Assembly: GCF_964340395.1 (NCBI RefSeq)
Contig: NC_135567.1
Coordinates: 6,431,899-6,495,898, forward strand
Origin: Glandiceps talaboti
Taxonomy: Eukaryota; Hemichordata; Enteropneusta; Spengelidae
DNA: 64,000 bases
Reading direction: 5' to 3'
Shown here: in pieces, positions 10,743-20,685 of the stretch
Layout: each line of letters begins with the position of its first letter
Numbering within the stretch: the first letter of the stretch is position 1
Notes under the pieces: generated by a model
The model's database searches: none
Told to the model about the DNA's origin: nothing
The model's input: the letters and a program-made list of their open reading frames with translations, nothing else
Position numbers and translations under genes: made by a program

Positions 10743-12053
10743 TCATTCCCGATACTTACCAACAAAAGTTTGTAACCAGGACTAAAGTCGAGATACAGAA
10801 TTATGCAAAAAAACAAAAATGCTATATATCTAAATGTCTCAAAGCACTATAGATATGATGCAAGTGTCTGTACATTTGTCTTAGTGGACTGGTAACTCAC
10901 TGATACATATGTTTTTAGATAAAGGGTGGTCATATCGCATTTTGAGGTTTTACATACTGTTAAAGGATTATTGACAATGATTCTCCTGTTGCTTCTAGAT
11001 AGTATTTGTTATATAGATTCTAGTCTATAAGGATGTTGTTTTCATAGTTTTTTTCTCATTACAGATATTTCAGACAGATTTTGTGCGAGAAATCATTAAT
11101 CTTTCTGATTAGTCAATTTTTTTTTATTTTGTTGAGGATTTTTGTGTGATTATTTGGATATTCATGGTAGAAATTAAGTTGAAATTGTCAGTATTTTCAA
11201 ATTCCTGGGTATTCATATTTCACATCGACAGTTTTGGCAAAGAAATACTGAACACCTCATAAAGAAAGCACAACAGTATCTTTATCTTATCAAACACCTA
11301 CCGGTACATTTAAGGACATTTCAAACGAGTCATGGTTGTAATTTAAAGCTTTTTTTGAAATTGTTTCATGTTAATCCTGATATTTTGTTAATCCTGTTTA
11401 TACATTGGTTTAGCCTGTGTTTTATTATCTATATACATTATTTTATATAAAACAAAACTAATCTATCAGATCTATCCTGAAAATTGGAATAATATATAAT
11501 ATCTGGCAATTATTTTTAAAATCCAATATTCGTATAAAACTTGAACGTATTAATTATCTGGAAATAAGTCTACATGTTCTAGTTTTTTGGAAAACAGTTA
11601 TTATCAGATGTCAAATGATATCTCTTTATTCTACCTAAAGGCTAACTCACTTATCCGTAATTTTTCGAATTGTTCATATTCAATTTGATTTTAGACTCAA
11701 AGAGAGTAACAATATTTTAATTACAGCATCTTTATCTGATTTTGTGATTTTTTTACAGTAAAGTTTAGAAAGGATTCTTGATGGATTGCTTTTAACTATG
11801 TACTGTAAATTAAACTTTTTTTTCTTTTTTTTTCTTTGTTTTTGTGAAATGTTATTAGTTTATGAGCTGGTTCTTAAAATAAATCATTATTATTACTATA
11901 ATTATCATTTATTATCATTAGTTACTATACTTACATTATAGTTATTATCATAGTGGTGTGTAGAACAGACCAATGGTGTTTTTACTGCTGTTACGGAATA
12001 CAGAGCACTGACACGCTTATGTTACAACAATGTGTGTGGAGGTATACTGTAAA
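10743..12053. other. No gene seen; single-copy AT-rich DNA
   Basis: The first ~220 bp are a diverged unit of the ~360-bp repeat. The rest is AT-rich with poly-T runs and no feature I can support. Confidence 0.5.
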
Positions 12054-12989
12054 GTGCTACTTAATGCCCAGCCCACTGAACTCATCTCAGCCAGGCATCA
12101 TATGATAGGGAACCCAGGAATGGTGTTATAAACAAAACAAAATAAACAAACAAACAAACAAACAAACAAACAAACAAACAAACAAACAAACAAACAAACA
12201 AACAAATAAATAAATAATAAACAGAAAAACCTAAATAAATATACATGGGATTCTAAAGTAATGGATAACTATCAATAAACATATATGTATGTATATACCG
12301 GTCTCTGAATGAGAGAATATAGGATATGTTTCTATATATACCATCTATATGTTGTTAGTATAAATAGGATATATAGAAACAAATAGTCTATTATTTCAAT
12401 AGTATACAGACATGTATATACATATAGACATGTTTATAGACAGTTATCCATGAGTTTAACATATTTCATTTACCCATACATATATATTTATTCTTTATTT
12501 ATTGATTTGTTTGTTTGTTTGTTTGTTTGTTTGTTTGTTTGTTTGTTCGTTAGATTGCAACACAGTTCCTGGGTTCCCTGTGCACAAACATGAAGTACAT
12601 GTAGTGGGTTCTTACCTGTGTCATTCATAATTTCAGTACTAAACTGATAATTTACTAAAACCCCAATTTGTTCTTGTTTTATAACATACACATGTATTTA
12701 ATTTTGTTCTTCACATTTTTGCTCTGTCATTTTTTAATAAGACTGTTGATATTACATTGCACCAGGCCTTGATATCATTGAGTTTAGTCCAAAATGTTGA
12801 CCAATGCTTGAATTTCATGGTATTTTACTAGCCTATACTTTAGTTTACTATTAAGTTAAATGGAAATACTCAACTGACATTTTCCTATGCCATTAAAACA
12901 GATTCACATTTATTGACCAGATTGGGTTGAAATTTGATGGCAACATTCTTAATACATGATTATCTCATTAGTGATATGCAAATTACAGG
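12054..12989. repeat. Third, diverged copy of part of the segmental duplication
   Basis: The segment matches 6289-7332 in copy A and the corresponding part of copy B, in the same orientation. It includes an inverted repeat with AAAC and TTTG arms (12105-12580) and ends at the same ATGCAAATTACAGG. It lacks the 2.4-kb insertion found in copy B, which supports that insertion being the derived state. Confidence 0.85.
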
Positions 12990-13000
12990 TGTAGCCAACG

Positions 13001-13532
13001 AAGCTGTTCGTGCAAATAGCTGTTCATTAACGATTCTTCAATGTGCGGGCAATTTCCAAGCTTGGCCAGAGGGAGGGGAAAAATAACCCAGTATTTCAGT
13101 TGGCAACATATATTTCAGCTGTAAGATATGGGGAAAGGGGAAGGCAGTGGGCAAATTTATTTTTTTTTTACAATATTCACAAGAGGCAAATTAATTGTGT
13201 AATATAATAATTTATGTTTGACCACGTATGTCATCGAAACTGGCGAGGCAGTGCATTGAGATTGCAGCACAATCTAATATGTCAACTGACAACTGTCAAT
13301 ACGTATATATTAGAAGGAGAAACTATTTGCTGTGAGTATATCAAATAGCATCCTGAGTAAATTTAACATTGGGGCTTCAATTAATAGTGGACAGATGCCA
13401 TATGTCTGGTAGTGGGTAGCAATGAGAGAGGAAACCTTGGTGAAAATTGTGGGGAGCGGGCAGTGGGCAGGGACATCTGTTGGGAGGACAGGTTGTGTAA
13501 TATCGCAGTGGGAGGGCTGATACGAACAGCTT
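13001..13532. mobile_element. Possible short inverted-repeat element
   Basis: AAGCTGTTCGT at 13001-13011 is mirrored by ACGAACAGCTT at 13522-13532. The left end sits where homology with the duplicated block stops, as expected for an insertion. I cannot find a target-site duplication, and the inside is purine-rich without a frame. Confidence 0.35.
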
Positions 13533-13554
13533 TCACTTTCCTCTCCAATCTTGA

Positions 13555-13790
13555 ATCAAACGTAAAAAGTGTTTATTAGCTATGTTTTAACTTTCTGAAA
13601 CAATTTCAGAAAAATGACTCATTTGCTGCACCTAAAATTACGTCTAAAAATGTGTCTTTTTGTCAAAAATCTATCATTCTAAAATACCTACAGGAATTTC
13701 ATGGGGCTGCCTCTGGAGAGGTGTAGATGAAGCTGCATTCACAACATGCTGATTCCATTAGTGATATGCAAATTAGGTCTAACCATTTTT
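13555..13790 (-). repeat. R1 fragment, inverted
   Basis: Read on the minus strand this contains the R1 stretch TTTAGAATGATAGATTTTTG and neighbouring blocks also seen at 28680-28750. It is a fragment only. Confidence 0.5.
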
Positions 13791-13794
13791 TTAA

Positions 13795-14378
13795 AGTGCC
13801 AATGACGTTGTACATAGCACAACTGTTGATGATACAGTTTAATTTTCTGTAATGGTCTTCTTGCTAGACATACATTCTTTGAAGATTTATTCCCATGCCT
13901 TCCCATCCATGGTGTTAATGTTATACCTGCTATATACAACATCATTTAATGTTACTATGGGCACTATCTTGTTTCTCGGCATACAATTTCGCAATGCTCA
14001 TTCATTTACCTTCCTATCACCAGTGTTATTTTGGCATTATACGTCATTGTTTACCTGTTGCTATGGGTGTGGTCTTGTTACTAAGGGCATTTACATATTC
14101 TACAATAATGTTTATTCACTTGCAAACCCATCCCTGTTATAATTGTCAAGAAACCTATCATTTGACTGTTGCTAAGGGTTTGGTCATAGTTGCTAGGGTC
14201 AATTACATAAGTATGACACATTCACAATTTGCAGACTCTCAGTAAAACTTTCAGAATCATAACCAAATTTCATCTCCAGTAGTTCGAGAGGTAAAATTCA
14301 ATACCAAAATCACTGCATCATCTACAAGACAGACAGACAAACAGACAGGCATTTTACCTTGAACCACAGTGTAGTTCA
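13795..14378 (+). mobile_element. R1-type element with variant tail
   Basis: The left end, GCCAATGACGTTGTA then TAGCACAACTGTTGA, matches the R1 left end. Two diverged 107-bp units follow, then the same tail as at 909-1300 with a short ACAG tract and GTAGTTCAGTGTTCAAG. The right end abuts the old Gypsy pol remnant. Confidence 0.6.
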
Positions 14379-14629
14379 GTGTTCAAGTTAGGTACAAATG
14401 TAGGCACAGTTTTAAAGCAACAAAGAGGCTCAAATCCAGCTCAACACCTAATGACCCATAGGACTAGAACACAAGCAGTATACTATGACAGAAACTTAGA
14501 TGATCTCCCAGTGTTAGAAGAAGGTGATGTGGTTAGAATGCTGAAACTGTTCATTCTAGGAAAAAAGAAATGGCCAAAAGCCATTGTCACACAGCGTTTG
14601 GATGAAAGATCTTAAGAAGTTGAGTCATC
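14379..14629 (+). pseudogene. Old Ty3/Gypsy pol remnant, C-terminal region, first part
   Basis: An open frame encodes a segment typical of the integrase C-terminus of Gypsy elements. It has a Y-Y-D-R motif, then D-L-P-x-L-x-x-G-D-x-V-R-M, then K-x-W-x-K-A-x-V and R-L-D-E-R-S. It is interrupted by a TAA stop at the position where the family has a Tyr codon. The younger element's target site lies 15 bases after that stop. The remnant resumes on the far side of the young element at 20917. It is opposite in strand to the young element and clearly a different family. Confidence 0.8.
14626..14629. repeat. Target-site duplication CATC, left
   Basis: CATC lies directly left of the left LTR and again directly right of the right LTR (20913-20916). 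Removing one copy and the element makes the frame of the older pol remnant continuous. Confidence 0.85.
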
Positions 14630-14856
14630 TATAACACGTTGTAGTTGGGTATAAAGTCTTTATTCTCACACACAAGTACGTCAAATAATATTACACTTCA
14701 ACAGTTTGAACGGGGCGCCTCCGCCAACGTAATACACCAAAACAACAGTTAGTTCACGTCTGTCTACGGGGTTTCCCCGTCTGCGCATGTCTGTTAATGT
14801 TCAGTCAGGCCTAGCGCCCCTAACGTCATACAGTGATTAACCTTTTGTTTGCTACA
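14630..14856 (-). repeat. 3' LTR (left on the + strand)
   Basis: 227 bp running from TATAACACGTTG to TTTGCTACA on the + strand, so the minus-strand LTR begins TGTAGC. It ends in TATA rather than the usual CA. It contains a short hairpin (ACGGGG, loop, CCCCGT), a TGACGT motif on the minus strand and AATAAA near its 3' end. Confidence 0.95.
14659..14664 (-). terminator. Polyadenylation signal AATAAA in LTR
   Basis: AATAAA is read on the minus strand, 30 bases from the LTR's 3' end, as expected for the R/U5 boundary region. The same hexamer lies at 20715-20720 in the other LTR. Confidence 0.5.
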
Positions 14857-14872
14857 TCACTCCCCACCAAAA
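14857..14872 (-). other. Polypurine tract
   Basis: On the minus strand the purine-rich GGTGGGGAGTGA directly precedes the 3' LTR, the expected place for plus-strand DNA priming. Confidence 0.75.
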
Positions 14873-15451
14873 GAGTGTTCTCCTGGACACTAAACTTTAG
14901 AACTTCATATGACTGTTCATTGTTCATTTCATCAAGGTGAATAAACGTACTTCGCTAGATATAATAATAAGGACTCTACATTTTTCATTTTTTTTTTTTT
15001 TTATATATATATTTACAACTTGACAAGTATTCTGGTCAATCAGTTTCTCTTATTCTTTAGAGTAAGTTCTGCGTTGTTCAAAAGTTACCTGTATGTTCAA
15101 ATACATGATCGGAGTACATCCAGTACATACAGACTAGCGTATAGAAAGTTTTATTATAATCCAACATGTGTGCACAAATCACAATAAATCCAAGGACAGC
15201 AGCATGCACCATAATCCAGCAAACTGTACACAATTAACAATAAATCCATGGACGGCATCAGGTAATGTAAACCAGTAATTACACATTGATATCCTATTAT
15301 TGGTAGTACATATTATTATCCGCACAAAGTCCAAGTGGCAATGTCCTGGTATGGGTCCGTCAAAACACACAATATTGACTTTGGTCACAGTCTAGATACT
15401 GTCCTTGATAACACATTCAAAGTACACATTTTATCATATTGTTTTCCTCTT
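14873..15451 (-). other. Non-coding 3' region of the Gypsy element
   Basis: About 580 bp between the pol stop and the polypurine tract. It is AT-rich, holds no long frame on the element's strand and shows no envelope-like protein. Confidence 0.6.
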
Positions 15452-16199
15452 CTACTCTGTGTACCTTGCTAGTACTCTGGTTACCAGTCCTGATCTTGTC
15501 ACCTGAGGGCGCAACACATGTTCATTCTCCCCTGGATCCAATATATTTTCTTCCAATTCTGGCACATTATTTTCTACTTCTGGCACATTATTTTCTACTA
15601 CTGGCACATCTCTCATCTCCCCAGTATGTTGGTTTTCAGCTACATTCAGTCTCTCATTTACATCCTCATCCTCCCCATTTTCAATCTGCTGCCTTCCAGG
15701 AATAATCACATAGCCACCAGGAGCAGGAGTTGAACTCTCAATTTCTATTTCCCTTTGACTCTCCTTATCCCCTTGTCTCTGTAAACTTACTGAAGGTGGT
15801 GAATGTGGGTCATCTCGTTGTGAGTCTATACATGGTTTCAGTCTATTGTGATGTACCACTAATCGCCTACGGTGGGGTCCTTCCTGTTGTATGCGGTATA
15901 CCACACCTGGCTCTCCATCTGGACCCAATATTCTCTTCTTTACTATAAATGGACCAACCCATGGCAATCTAAGTTTCTGACATCTACCCCTTCTGGTCTT
16001 TGGGTCATGTAGCCACACTTTATCTCCAACGTCATATGGTTGATGGTGAGCCCATATATCATACCCAACCTTCTGTCTTCTTTGCGATCTACCCAATGTT
16101 TCACGTACCTGTTGAAAGACAGTTTTCAAGTTGGTGACAACACGCCTTGCATGTGTACTAGGAGCCGTAACTGCCTCATCTGGAGTACTTCCATACAGT
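15452..16199 (-). pseudogene. Gypsy pol, integrase C-terminal part, separated by frameshift
   Basis: This continues pol after the 70-bp duplication but in another frame. It carries the C-terminal integrase module: V-G-D-K-V-W-L-H, then L-P-W-V-G-P-F (the GPY/F motif) and V-V-Y-R-I-Q. The tail is acidic, with short repeats of the type V-E-N-N-V-P, and ends with a T-R-S-G motif common at Gypsy pol ends. It has no start codon of its own and would be expressed only if the upstream frame were intact. Confidence 0.85.
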
Positions 16200-16269
16200 G
16201 TTGGTGACAACACGCCTTGCATGTGTACTAGGAGCCGTAACTGCCTCATCTGGAGTACTTCCATACAGT
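16130..16269 (-). repeat. 70-bp tandem duplication inside pol
   Basis: Positions 16130-16199 and 16200-16269 are the same 70 bp, running from GTTGGTGACAACACGCC to ACTTCCATACAGT. Seventy is not a multiple of three, so the second copy throws pol out of frame and the main frame stops at 16176. The copies look identical, so the event is recent. Confidence 0.97.
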
Positions 16270-19200
16270 ATATCTATTGGTAGTCTAGCTTCTCTCCCAT
16301 GATTGAGAAAATATGGAGTTTGTCCTGTGCTTTCATGAACACTTGTATTATAAGCTAGTGCAATCTTCGATATATGATCGTCCCACTCATCACCATACTG
16401 TGCAACACATTTTGCCAACATCTCCGCCAAAGTCCGGTTGAACCTTTCGACCATCCCGTCCGACTGCGGGTGATATGGAGTAGTGCGTGATTTATATATT
16501 TGTAGTAGTGCACAGAGTTCTGTCATCACCTGGGACTCAAAATTACGTCCCTGATCTGAGTGAAATCTTTCAAATACTCCATGTTCTGCAATATATTCTC
16601 CAAATATCTTTCTGGCTACAGTAGTTGCCTTTTGGTTAGGTACAGCATAAATGTTGACATATTTAGTGAAGTAGTCCATCACAACCAGAGCATAGCGATT
16701 TCCCTTTTTAGACATGGGTAATTCATTCAAGTCTGCTGCAACCATCTCAAATGGGCGGGTTACTGATATATTTTGCATAGGTGCCCTTGCCCTTGGTGCT
16801 GGTGATTTCCTTCTTTGGCACAGCTGACAGCTTTGAACCCATCTCCTAACATCTTGACTCATTCCAGGCCAATAGAACCGCTGTCTACATCTTTCTACTG
16901 TTCTCTTTACTCCCATGTGACCAGACATGGCACCATCATGCAGTTCTTTCAATACAGTGTTGACCATTGCATCCGGAACAAGGTGCAAATGTCTTACTCT
17001 TTGACCATCATATATACTCCATTTTTTGCATATTACTCCCTTCACCACTTGCAAACTGTCCACTTTATGCCATAACGCTTTCAATCTCCAGTTCTTCCCT
17101 TTCAGGTACTGTTTTGATGGTTTCTTTCCTGTCTGTAACCATGATAAAACTTCTTGTAATACTGCATCTTCTTGCTGTCCCCTTTTAAAGTCCAACAGAG
17201 TATTACCACCAGTTAACTTTGAGTATGATGCTTCATTAGTTACCTGTGTACTCTGAATTTGGTGAACTTCAGAGTTATTGTTACCATGAGTTGACAAGAC
17301 TGGACAACACCATTCCTGCTCAAGTGACATTTCTTCGTCAGTGCCCTCTTTGAAGTTTAATCTAGACATGGCGTCAGCGTTTGAGTGATATTTCCCACCT
17401 CTATGTTTTACGGTGAAGTCATACATACTCAGTTCTATAGCCCATCTCTCTCTACGTCCTGTGGGATCATTACCAGCTTTAATATCCCGTAATCCTACCA
17501 GAGGTTTGTGGTCCGTTACAACATGAAACTGTGCTCCGCATAAGTAAGGGCGGAAATGTCTTATTCCCCACACAATAGCAAAAAGTTCCTTATCATATGT
17601 GGCCCACCTTCTCTCCACCTTGTTAAGGGCATGGCTTGCATATGCTATTACTTTCTCTCCCCCTTCATGTCTCTGTGCTAAAACAACTCCTACTGCAGAA
17701 TGTGAGGCATCAGCGTGAAGGTAGAAAGTCTTGGTAAAGTCTGGGTATGCAAGTATTGGTGGACTGACAAGGGCAGTTTTAAGTACTTGAAAGGCATGAC
17801 TACAATCTTCAGACCACTCAAATTTTACTTCCTTCTCTGATAGGTGGTGTAAGGGTGTTGCAATCAGTGCAAAGTTCTTTACAAACCTCCTATAATATGA
17901 TGCTAAGCCTAAGAAGCGGCGAACGTCTGCTACACATGTTGGAGTAGGATAGGACCGTATACGTTCTGTTATGTCAGGGTCCGGAGATATACCTTCTGCT
18001 GAGACCTTATGTCCCAAAAACACAACACTGCCTTGAAACAGTTTGCACTTTTCTGGCTTCAATTTCAAACCAGCAGCCCCCATCCTTTTGAACACCTCCT
18101 CAAGGCTCTGTATGTGTTCCTCAAAGTCCTTGCTGAATATAATAATGTCATCCAGGTACACTAAACATGTACGCCAATCCAAACCAGCCAACACTAATTC
18201 CATCAATCTCTGAAAAGTTGGTGGTGCGTTTGTTAATCCAAATGGCATGACCTTAAAATTATAAAGGCCAACTCCTGTGGTAAATGCAGTCTTGTCTCTA
18301 TCGTCTGGGTGCACTTCAACCTGCCAATATCCTGAACAAAGATCTACAACTGAATAAAGGCTAGATCCTGACAAAGCATCCAAGGTATCATCAATTCTTG
18401 GCAAAGGATGAGCATCTCTTTCTGTAACTGAGTTCACTTTGCGGTAATCGACACAGAAGCGGATGGACATGTCTTTCTTCCTTGCTAATACTACTGGAGA
18501 AGCCCATGGTGAATTGCTCTCTTCTATGACATCATTTTCCAACATGGTTTTCACTTGTCGTTGTATCTCTGCCTGTAGATGCACTGGTACACGCCGAGGC
18601 CGTTGTTTTATAGGGGCAGCATTCCCTGTCCGTATATGATGTTGGACTAGATGGGTCCGACCTCTATCCATCGAGTTCTTACTAAATACATGAGAATACT
18701 CCTTCAATAAATTCCCCACTCTCCTTTTCTGAGGTTCTGTTATTGCTGTATCATTAAGTGAAATCTTGGCTATACCACTATCCATTTCTGATGTGTTCTT
18801 ACTGATTTCCACATGTGATACCGTTGCTGTTGGCTTCTTTGTTTCACATAGTTCATATATATATACTCTTGACACTGTATAGCTTTCCTCGTCAGTCTTA
18901 GTAGCTACAAAAGATCCTAAAGGCGTGTCCTCATGCAAGTCTACAGGCCATTCTGTGATGTTCATAACTTGTACAAGCGCAACACCATTGGTAACTCTGG
19001 AAACAGTTCGGGCAACAGCTAAACCCCTATCATCTCGAAAGTATTCATCAGGGTCTAAAATACCTGTGTAACCATGAGGTGGCGGTTCTCCCATAGTTGC
19101 AGATTGAAGGCGAACAGTTACGGGCATCTCACTACGTGGTGGTATTGTAACTGTCTGATTTGCCACAGCACTGCATATCTCTGGAACCAACTGACTTTTC

Positions 19201-19601
19201 CTCAAAAATGGGACTGGCTGGCCATTAATCCATAACATACAATGCTCTGTATCGACCTGTCCTCCATGTTGCAGAAAGAAATCCCAACCAAGTACATGTA
19301 TAACAGGATTGACCATGTCTCTTACCACGAACATTGTATGAAAGAGTTCATTACTGCCAATTCTCACTCTGGTTTGAATTGACCCCAGTATATCTAACTT
19401 CTGTCCTAGTAGTGATGTTGCTAGCAAGTTGACATGAGGATTTAAGTGTTTCTTACGAAGAGCCTGACACTTCATTCTAAATTCTTCACTTATAAGAGAG
19501 ATACCAGCTCCTGTATCCACCACTGCTTTCACATCTGTGTCACCAACAACAATCATTACCATATTTGTAAAATCTGTAGGATTTTCTTTATTCTGTTCCA
19601 A
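16176..19601 (-). CDS. pol: Gypsy pol: protease, reverse transcriptase, RNase H, integrase
   Basis: The frame is 1141 codons and opens without an ATG (TTG at 19601); it stays open further upstream towards gag, so pol is probably made as a gag-pol fusion by -1 frameshifting. Residues counted from 19601: aspartic protease D-T-G at 29-31; reverse transcriptase catalytic Y-L-D-D at 482-485; RNase H with a catalytic Asp at about 631; integrase zinc finger His 888, His 895, Cys 925, Cys 928; integrase catalytic triad Asp 957, Asp 1016, Glu 1052 with the typical 35-residue spacing of the last two. All catalytic residues are present. The frame is cut by the 70-bp duplication, losing the GPY/F module. 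The enzyme set copies element RNA into DNA and inserts it into the genome. Confidence 0.96.
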   Translation of the reverse strand: MEQNKENPTDFTNMVMIVVGDTDVKAVVDTGAGISLISEEFRMKCQALRKKHLNPHVNLLATSLLGQKLDILGSIQTRVRIGSNELFHTMFVVRDMVNPVIHVLGWDFFLQHGGQVDTEHCMLWINGQPVPFLRKSQLVPEICSAVANQTVTIPPRSEMPVTVRLQSATMGEPPPHGYTGILDPDEYFRDDRGLAVARTVSRVTNGVALVQVMNITEWPVDLHEDTPLGSFVATKTDEESYTVSRVYIYELCETKKPTATVSHVEISKNTSEMDSGIAKISLNDTAITEPQKRRVGNLLKEYSHVFSKNSMDRGRTHLVQHHIRTGNAAPIKQRPRRVPVHLQAEIQRQVKTMLENDVIEESNSPWASPVVLARKKDMSIRFCVDYRKVNSVTERDAHPLPRIDDTLDALSGSSLYSVVDLCSGYWQVEVHPDDRDKTAFTTGVGLYNFKVMPFGLTNAPPTFQRLMELVLAGLDWRTCLVYLDDIIIFSKDFEEHIQSLEEVFKRMGAAGLKLKPEKCKLFQGSVVFLGHKVSAEGISPDPDITERIRSYPTPTCVADVRRFLGLASYYRRFVKNFALIATPLHHLSEKEVKFEWSEDCSHAFQVLKTALVSPPILAYPDFTKTFYLHADASHSAVGVVLAQRHEGGEKVIAYASHALNKVERRWATYDKELFAIVWGIRHFRPYLCGAQFHVVTDHKPLVGLRDIKAGNDPTGRRERWAIELSMYDFTVKHRGGKYHSNADAMSRLNFKEGTDEEMSLEQEWCCPVLSTHGNNNSEVHQIQSTQVTNEASYSKLTGGNTLLDFKRGQQEDAVLQEVLSWLQTGKKPSKQYLKGKNWRLKALWHKVDSLQVVKGVICKKWSIYDGQRVRHLHLVPDAMVNTVLKELHDGAMSGHMGVKRTVERCRQRFYWPGMSQDVRRWVQSCQLCQRRKSPAPRARAPMQNISVTRPFEMVAADLNELPMSKKGNRYALVVMDYFTKYVNIYAVPNQKATTVARKIFGEYIAEHGVFERFHSDQGRNFESQVMTELCALLQIYKSRTTPYHPQSDGMVERFNRTLAEMLAKCVAQYGDEWDDHISKIALAYNTSVHESTGQTPYFLNHGREARLPIDILYGSTPDEAVTAPSTHARRVVTNTVWKYSR

Positions 19602-19702
19602 GTATTGGCTTGTATTGGCCCCATCCTCTGCTGCTAATGGCTGGCCCCTAACATCAGCAGCTAGTAGTTTTCCTGTTGTCTGAATTGAGTAGACTGTGGT
19701 TG

Positions 19703-20062
19703 TTACTGAAATTGTCTCTTACTAGTCTGACTCTCATACTGTGCATAGGTGGCACGATCTGGACACTGACTACTTTGGTGCCCATAAACACCACACAAAT
19801 AACAGTTACCCTGGAATCCTGGTGCAAATTGTGTACGAGGAATGGAACCTCTATTACTCTGAGTTCTTGCATTTGTGGATCTACGAAAATCACCTCTTTG
19901 ATTCTGCCTCGCATACAAAGTCTCATTTGTCACTGTCATCTCTTCTAACTTCTGTAAAATTCTATGTTCTAATTCCTTGAATTTCTTATCAATAATAGAG
20001 CTCACACTGTCTGCTGTAACATGAGCTACTTGTTCACTTCTATGTTGTTGTGGCGCAGCCAC
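19703..20062 (-). CDS. gag: Gypsy gag, nucleocapsid part with zinc knuckle
   Basis: The second gag segment lies in the -1 frame relative to the capsid segment. Its CCHC zinc knuckle reads C-x2-C-x4-H-x4-C and binds element RNA during packaging. Basic, Arg/Gln-rich sequence precedes it. It has no natural ATG at its start and overlaps the capsid frame, so it belongs to the same protein. The break most simply reflects loss of one A in the AAAA run just before it. It ends at a TAA beyond the overlap with the pol frame. Confidence 0.85.
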   Translation of the reverse strand: MAAPQQHRSEQVAHVTADSVSSIIDKKFKELEHRILQKLEEMTVTNETLYARQNQRGDFRRSTNARTQSNRGSIPRTQFAPGFQGNCYLCGVYGHQSSQCPDRATYAQYESQTSKRQFQ

Positions 20063-20592
20063 ATTTTGGTAACTGCTTTGGTAGCTGCCTCAGTTTTACG
20101 AACAAGTAACACAACTTCATCCAATGTCTTTTTATCTGCATTTAAAATCTTTTCTTGTAATGAGCTGTCCTGAAGACCACAAATAAACTGATCCATTACC
20201 ATATCTTGTTTGACTACACTGTCTAAAGTTGGATAGGCAATGTCTGCTAGTCGTATAAGCTCCGTCTGATACTCGTCTGGGGGCTCCCCAGTCTGACGTG
20301 TTCGCTCCCTAAATTGGAGACGATACAAGCTAACATGTTCTTTACCACTGAATTTCCCGGCTAGGGCTGTTTTCAATTTATCATAATCACCTTTATCATC
20401 TTCTTGTAATTGTTCATATACTTGAAAAGCGTGGCCATCCAATAAAGCAGGTAATAACCCAAGTTTGGCATCCTTTGTGGTTAAATCCTTCGTCGCTTTC
20501 GTTGCAACTTCAAACTTGCGAACCCATATATTAAAGTTTTCATTTTCCTTACCGCAAAATTTATTTGGTAGTTGAACGTACGCCGAAGCCAT
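20026..20592 (-). CDS. gag: Gypsy gag, capsid part
   Basis: The first ATG in the gag frame is at 20592, followed by a capsid-like domain of the retrotransposon gag type. Recognisable features are an F-x-G-K-E-N-x-N-F-x-x-W start and an L-x-x-L-x-G-x-A-F-x-x-Y block. Next come an R-L-Q-F-R-x-R segment with a nearby E-Y-x-x-E-L, and F-I-x-G-L near the end. This protein assembles the particle. The frame runs on for about a dozen unrelated residues after the point where the zinc-knuckle frame takes over, then stops. The frame is open above the ATG to the primer site, but that part has no ATG. Confidence 0.85.
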   Translation of the reverse strand: MASAYVQLPNKFCGKENENFNIWVRKFEVATKATKDLTTKDAKLGLLPALLDGHAFQVYEQLQEDDKGDYDKLKTALAGKFSGKEHVSLYRLQFRERTRQTGEPPDEYQTELIRLADIAYPTLDSVVKQDMVMDQFICGLQDSSLQEKILNADKKTLDEVVLLVRKTEAATKAVTKMWLRHNNIEVNK

Positions 20593-20670
20593 ACTGCACA
20601 AAGTGTCGTTTAGGCCAAGTAGCTGGAGTAGTTGATAAACCCACTGGTTTCCTATAATATTGAGCTTCGT

Positions 20671-20684
20671 CACCGCTGCCACCA
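20671..20684 (-). other. Primer binding site, tRNA-Leu type
   Basis: On the minus strand TGGTGGCAGCGGTG begins one base after the 5' LTR. Its complement CACCGCTGCCACCA matches the 3' end plus CCA of animal tRNA-Leu of the AAG/TAG class as I know it. Fourteen bases pair. Confidence 0.75.
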
Positions 20685-20685
20685 G

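Noticed and set aside
14873-15451. Envelope-like gene after pol in the Gypsy element
   Set aside because: There is no frame of useful length on the element's strand, and no signal peptide or membrane segment.
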